In this document: positions 28,601 through 30,295 of the stretch, in pieces
How the letters are laid out: each line of letters starts with the position of its first letter
Position numbering within the stretch: position 1 is the stretch's first letter
Assembly (NCBI GenBank): GCA_011390035.1
Contig: JAABTE010000001.1
Coordinates: 1-30,295, forward strand
Reading direction: 5' to 3'
Source: Desulfobacteraceae bacterium
Lineage (GTDB): Bacteria; Desulfobacterota; Desulfobacteria; Desulfobacterales; JAABSP01
Length of the DNA: 30,295 nucleotides
Notes under the pieces: generated by a model
Told to the model about the DNA's origin: nothing
The model's database searches: none
The model's input: only the letters and a program-made list of their open reading frames with translations
Made by a program: the position numbers and the translations under genes

Positions 28601-29785
28601 ATGACTCTCCGACTCCATCGTTTCCTCCCCTGCCGACTGCCGGCGGTCATGCTTTGCCTCCTTGCCTGGCTGGCGGCGGCGGGCTGCCGCGCCGATTACA
28701 GCACGGCTCCCCTTCTGAAAAACGGCGCTGAAAAATGGCGCGTCGGATATTACGAGGGCGGCACATGGCCCCATTACCGAATCAACCTTGTGATCATCAT
28801 CAGGGGCCTGATGGACATGGGCTGGATTCGTCCCGCCGAAATCCCGAACTTTCAGCCCTCGGAGGACAACCGCCCCCTCTGGCGGTGGCTGGGAGCGCCG
28901 GGCCGGTCCGATTACATCGAATTTGTCCAGGATGCCTACTGGACATCCGGCTGGGATGGCAGCATCCGGACCCGGACCCGGAAGAACTGCGTCGAGCGGC
29001 TTCGAGCCGGCGGGCTGGACCTGATGCTGGCCATGGGCACCTGGGCCGGGGAGGATCTGTCCAACAACCGCCATTCCGTGCCCACGGTTATCGCCTCCGC
29101 CACAGATCCGGTGGCGTCCGGCTTCGTCAAGGGCGCCAGATATTCCGGCATTGATCATGTGGTGGCCAAGGTGGAGCCCCGGCCCTATGCCCGCCAGATC
29201 CATCTGGCCTTTGATATCTTCGATTTTAACACCGTCGGCGTGATTTACGACGCCGAGGACTCGGACGGCCGGGTGCTGGGCCACATCGATTATCTGGAGG
29301 AGGTGGCCGCCAAGCGCGGCTTCAAGGTGCTGGCCTGCCACGCTCGGGACGCCTACATCACCGTGGAAAAGGCCGTGGCCATGTATCAGGACTGCGTCCG
29401 GCGGCTGGCGCCGCAAATCGACATCCTGTATCTGACGGATCATCACGGCACCTCCTCGGCCTACTTGTTCGACACCCTCGAGCCCCTTTACGAACGCGGC
29501 ATTCCCGCCTGGTCCGGCAGGGGCTCCACCCTGGTGAAAAGCGGAGCGCTGATGAGCATCTTCCGGGAAGACTACAGCTTCCTCTCGCCGTTTCTGGCGG
29601 GGCTGATCGCCCGGATTTTCAATGGCGCGAAACCGGGGGAGCTGGATCAGCGGGTGGACAATAAACCGCAACTGGTGATAAACCGCAAGGTGGCCGATAT
29701 CATCGGCTACAAGATTCCCTCGAGCCTGGAAAAGATCGCCTCGGCGGTCTATGACACCATCGATAGAAACCCGACACTCCCCTGA
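28601..29785 (+). CDS. ABC_sub_bind-like periplasmic binding lipoprotein
   Basis: 394 residues. The N-terminus is a lipoprotein signal peptide (basic start, PAVMLCLLAWLAAAGC; lipidated Cys C29). The rest is a two-lobed type I periplasmic-binding fold resembling the ABC_sub_bind family (PF04392): KWRVGYYEGG...RGLMDMGW, DLMLAMGTWAGED, VIASATDPVASGF, VGVIYDAEDSDGRVLGHID, DILYLTDHHGTSS and the C-terminal NRKVADIIGYKIP, which matches the usual family ending. No ABC permease or ATPase gene is adjacent; instead it follows a hybrid histidine kinase, so a sensing role is likely. The ligand is unknown. The ribosome-binding site is weak (AGGGA, about 12 bases off). Confidence 0.85.
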   Translation: MTLRLHRFLPCRLPAVMLCLLAWLAAAGCRADYSTAPLLKNGAEKWRVGYYEGGTWPHYRINLVIIIRGLMDMGWIRPAEIPNFQPSEDNRPLWRWLGAPGRSDYIEFVQDAYWTSGWDGSIRTRTRKNCVERLRAGGLDLMLAMGTWAGEDLSNNRHSVPTVIASATDPVASGFVKGARYSGIDHVVAKVEPRPYARQIHLAFDIFDFNTVGVIYDAEDSDGRVLGHIDYLEEVAAKRGFKVLACHARDAYITVEKAVAMYQDCVRRLAPQIDILYLTDHHGTSSAYLFDTLEPLYERGIPAWSGRGSTLVKSGALMSIFREDYSFLSPFLAGLIARIFNGAKPGELDQRVDNKPQLVINRKVADIIGYKIPSSLEKIASAVYDTIDRNPTLP

Positions 29786-29807
29786 TTTTCCAGCGGGTGG
29801 CGCCAGA

Positions 29808-30295
29808 ATGAAGCAAATTGGAAAGCAGATGGCATCGAGATTTAAAACCATTATCGCCCGGATGGCCGTCCCGCTCATCGCCATGCCATTGATGGCCGGC
29901 CTTCTGGCGATGACCGGCCTTTTGGCGATGCCGGGATCTGACGAGCACAAGACCGCCCCCGTATTGAAAAACGGCTCGGAAAAATGGCGCGTGGGCTACT
30001 ACGAGGGCGGGCCATGGGCCGCTTATCCCATCAACCTGCTGCTGATCGTCCGAGGACTTATGGAGATGGGGTGGATCAACCAGGCCGAAATCCCGGCCTT
30101 CGATCCGGATGATGACAGCCGCCCCTTTTGGCGATGGCTGGGGCAGCCGGGCCGATCCGATTACCTTAACTTCGTCCAGGACGCTTACTGGAGCGCGGCC
30201 TGGAACGACCAGATCCGCGTTCTGGCCCGGGAGGACTGCGTCCGCCGGCTGCAAAGCGGCGATCTGGACCTGATGCTGGCCCTGGGCACCTGGGC
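29808..30295 (+). CDS. Second ABC_sub_bind-like binding protein (3' end outside window)
   Basis: A tandem paralogue of the preceding gene, starting 22 bases after its stop; 162 codons are visible. About two thirds of residues match the neighbour from LKNGSEKWRVGYYEGG onward: RGLMEMGWI, AEIPAF, WRWLGQPGRSDY, FVQDAYW, LDLMLALGTWA. The N-terminus differs: a hydrophobic signal (AVPLIAMPLMAGLLAMTGLLAM) with no lipobox cysteine, so this copy is probably soluble in the periplasm rather than lipid-anchored. Starts at the ATG at 29808 or 29829; the latter has GGAAAG before it. The frame runs off the right edge intact. Confidence 0.85.
   Translation, partial: MKQIGKQMASRFKTIIARMAVPLIAMPLMAGLLAMTGLLAMPGSDEHKTAPVLKNGSEKWRVGYYEGGPWAAYPINLLLIVRGLMEMGWINQAEIPAFDPDDDSRPFWRWLGQPGRSDYLNFVQDAYWSAAWNDQIRVLAREDCVRRLQSGDLDLMLALGTW

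Overview
This is a GC-rich window from a Gram-negative bacterium. A TolC-type outer-membrane protein, periplasmic signal peptides, FtsEX-EnvC, TRAP transporters and a lipoprotein all point to an inner and outer membrane. The mix of a TAXI-TRAP uptake system, a stand-alone cytoplasmic molybdopterin oxidoreductase, a DksA/PHP/RNase III/radical SAM operon and ABC_sub_bind-type binding proteins fits a deltaproteobacterial (Desulfobacterota, Desulfosarcina/Desulfococcus-like) genome. That placement is inference from gene content, not from a marker gene. No rRNA, tRNA, CRISPR array, insertion sequence or prophage was seen.

Layout. 1-2496 (+): a 5'-truncated UvrA homologue lacking the usual insertion domain. 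2497-3523: about 1 kb without a convincing gene, holding a 16-bp palindrome, small broken reading frames and the promoter of the next gene. 3524-5893 (+): class A penicillin-binding protein, preceded by three 15-bp tandem repeats. 6135-9868 (+): TAXI-family solute receptor, fused DctQM permease and a UspA protein, forming one TRAP uptake system. 9897-10136 (+): an orphan antitoxin-like small gene. 10178-13332 (-): operon dksA - PHP phosphoesterase - rnc - radical SAM protein, with a repeat-rich dksA leader. 13505-22446 (-): a tightly packed run tolC-like - ftsE - ftsX - envC - ctpA - yibQ-like - molybdopterin oxidoreductase. The first four genes overlap by 4 bp at each junction or are nearly contiguous. 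22601-23161 (+): pyrE behind a terminator-like hairpin. 23115-26764 (-): a DUF58 protein and a TgpA-like transmembrane transglutaminase; the latter overlaps the end of pyrE. 26932-30295 (+): a promoter, a hybrid sensor histidine kinase and two tandem paralogous periplasmic binding proteins, the second cut by the window edge.

How the genes work together. The central minus-strand operon is an envelope and cell-division module: FtsEX would use ATP to open the EnvC coiled coil, EnvC activates murein amidases, and CtpA and the YibQ-like deacetylase-fold protein act in the same periplasmic space. The class A PBP upstream supplies peptidoglycan synthesis. The TRAP cluster is a complete receptor/permease unit with a nucleotide-binding UspA protein that may tune it. 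The right end looks like a signalling unit in which periplasmic binding proteins, with no transporter seen in the window, may feed a membrane histidine kinase.

Points most worth a second look are the Cys-to-Asp change in the Fe-S motif of the molybdopterin enzyme, the kinase plus tandem binding-protein cluster, the dksA leader, and the repeats that sit in or beside coding sequence.
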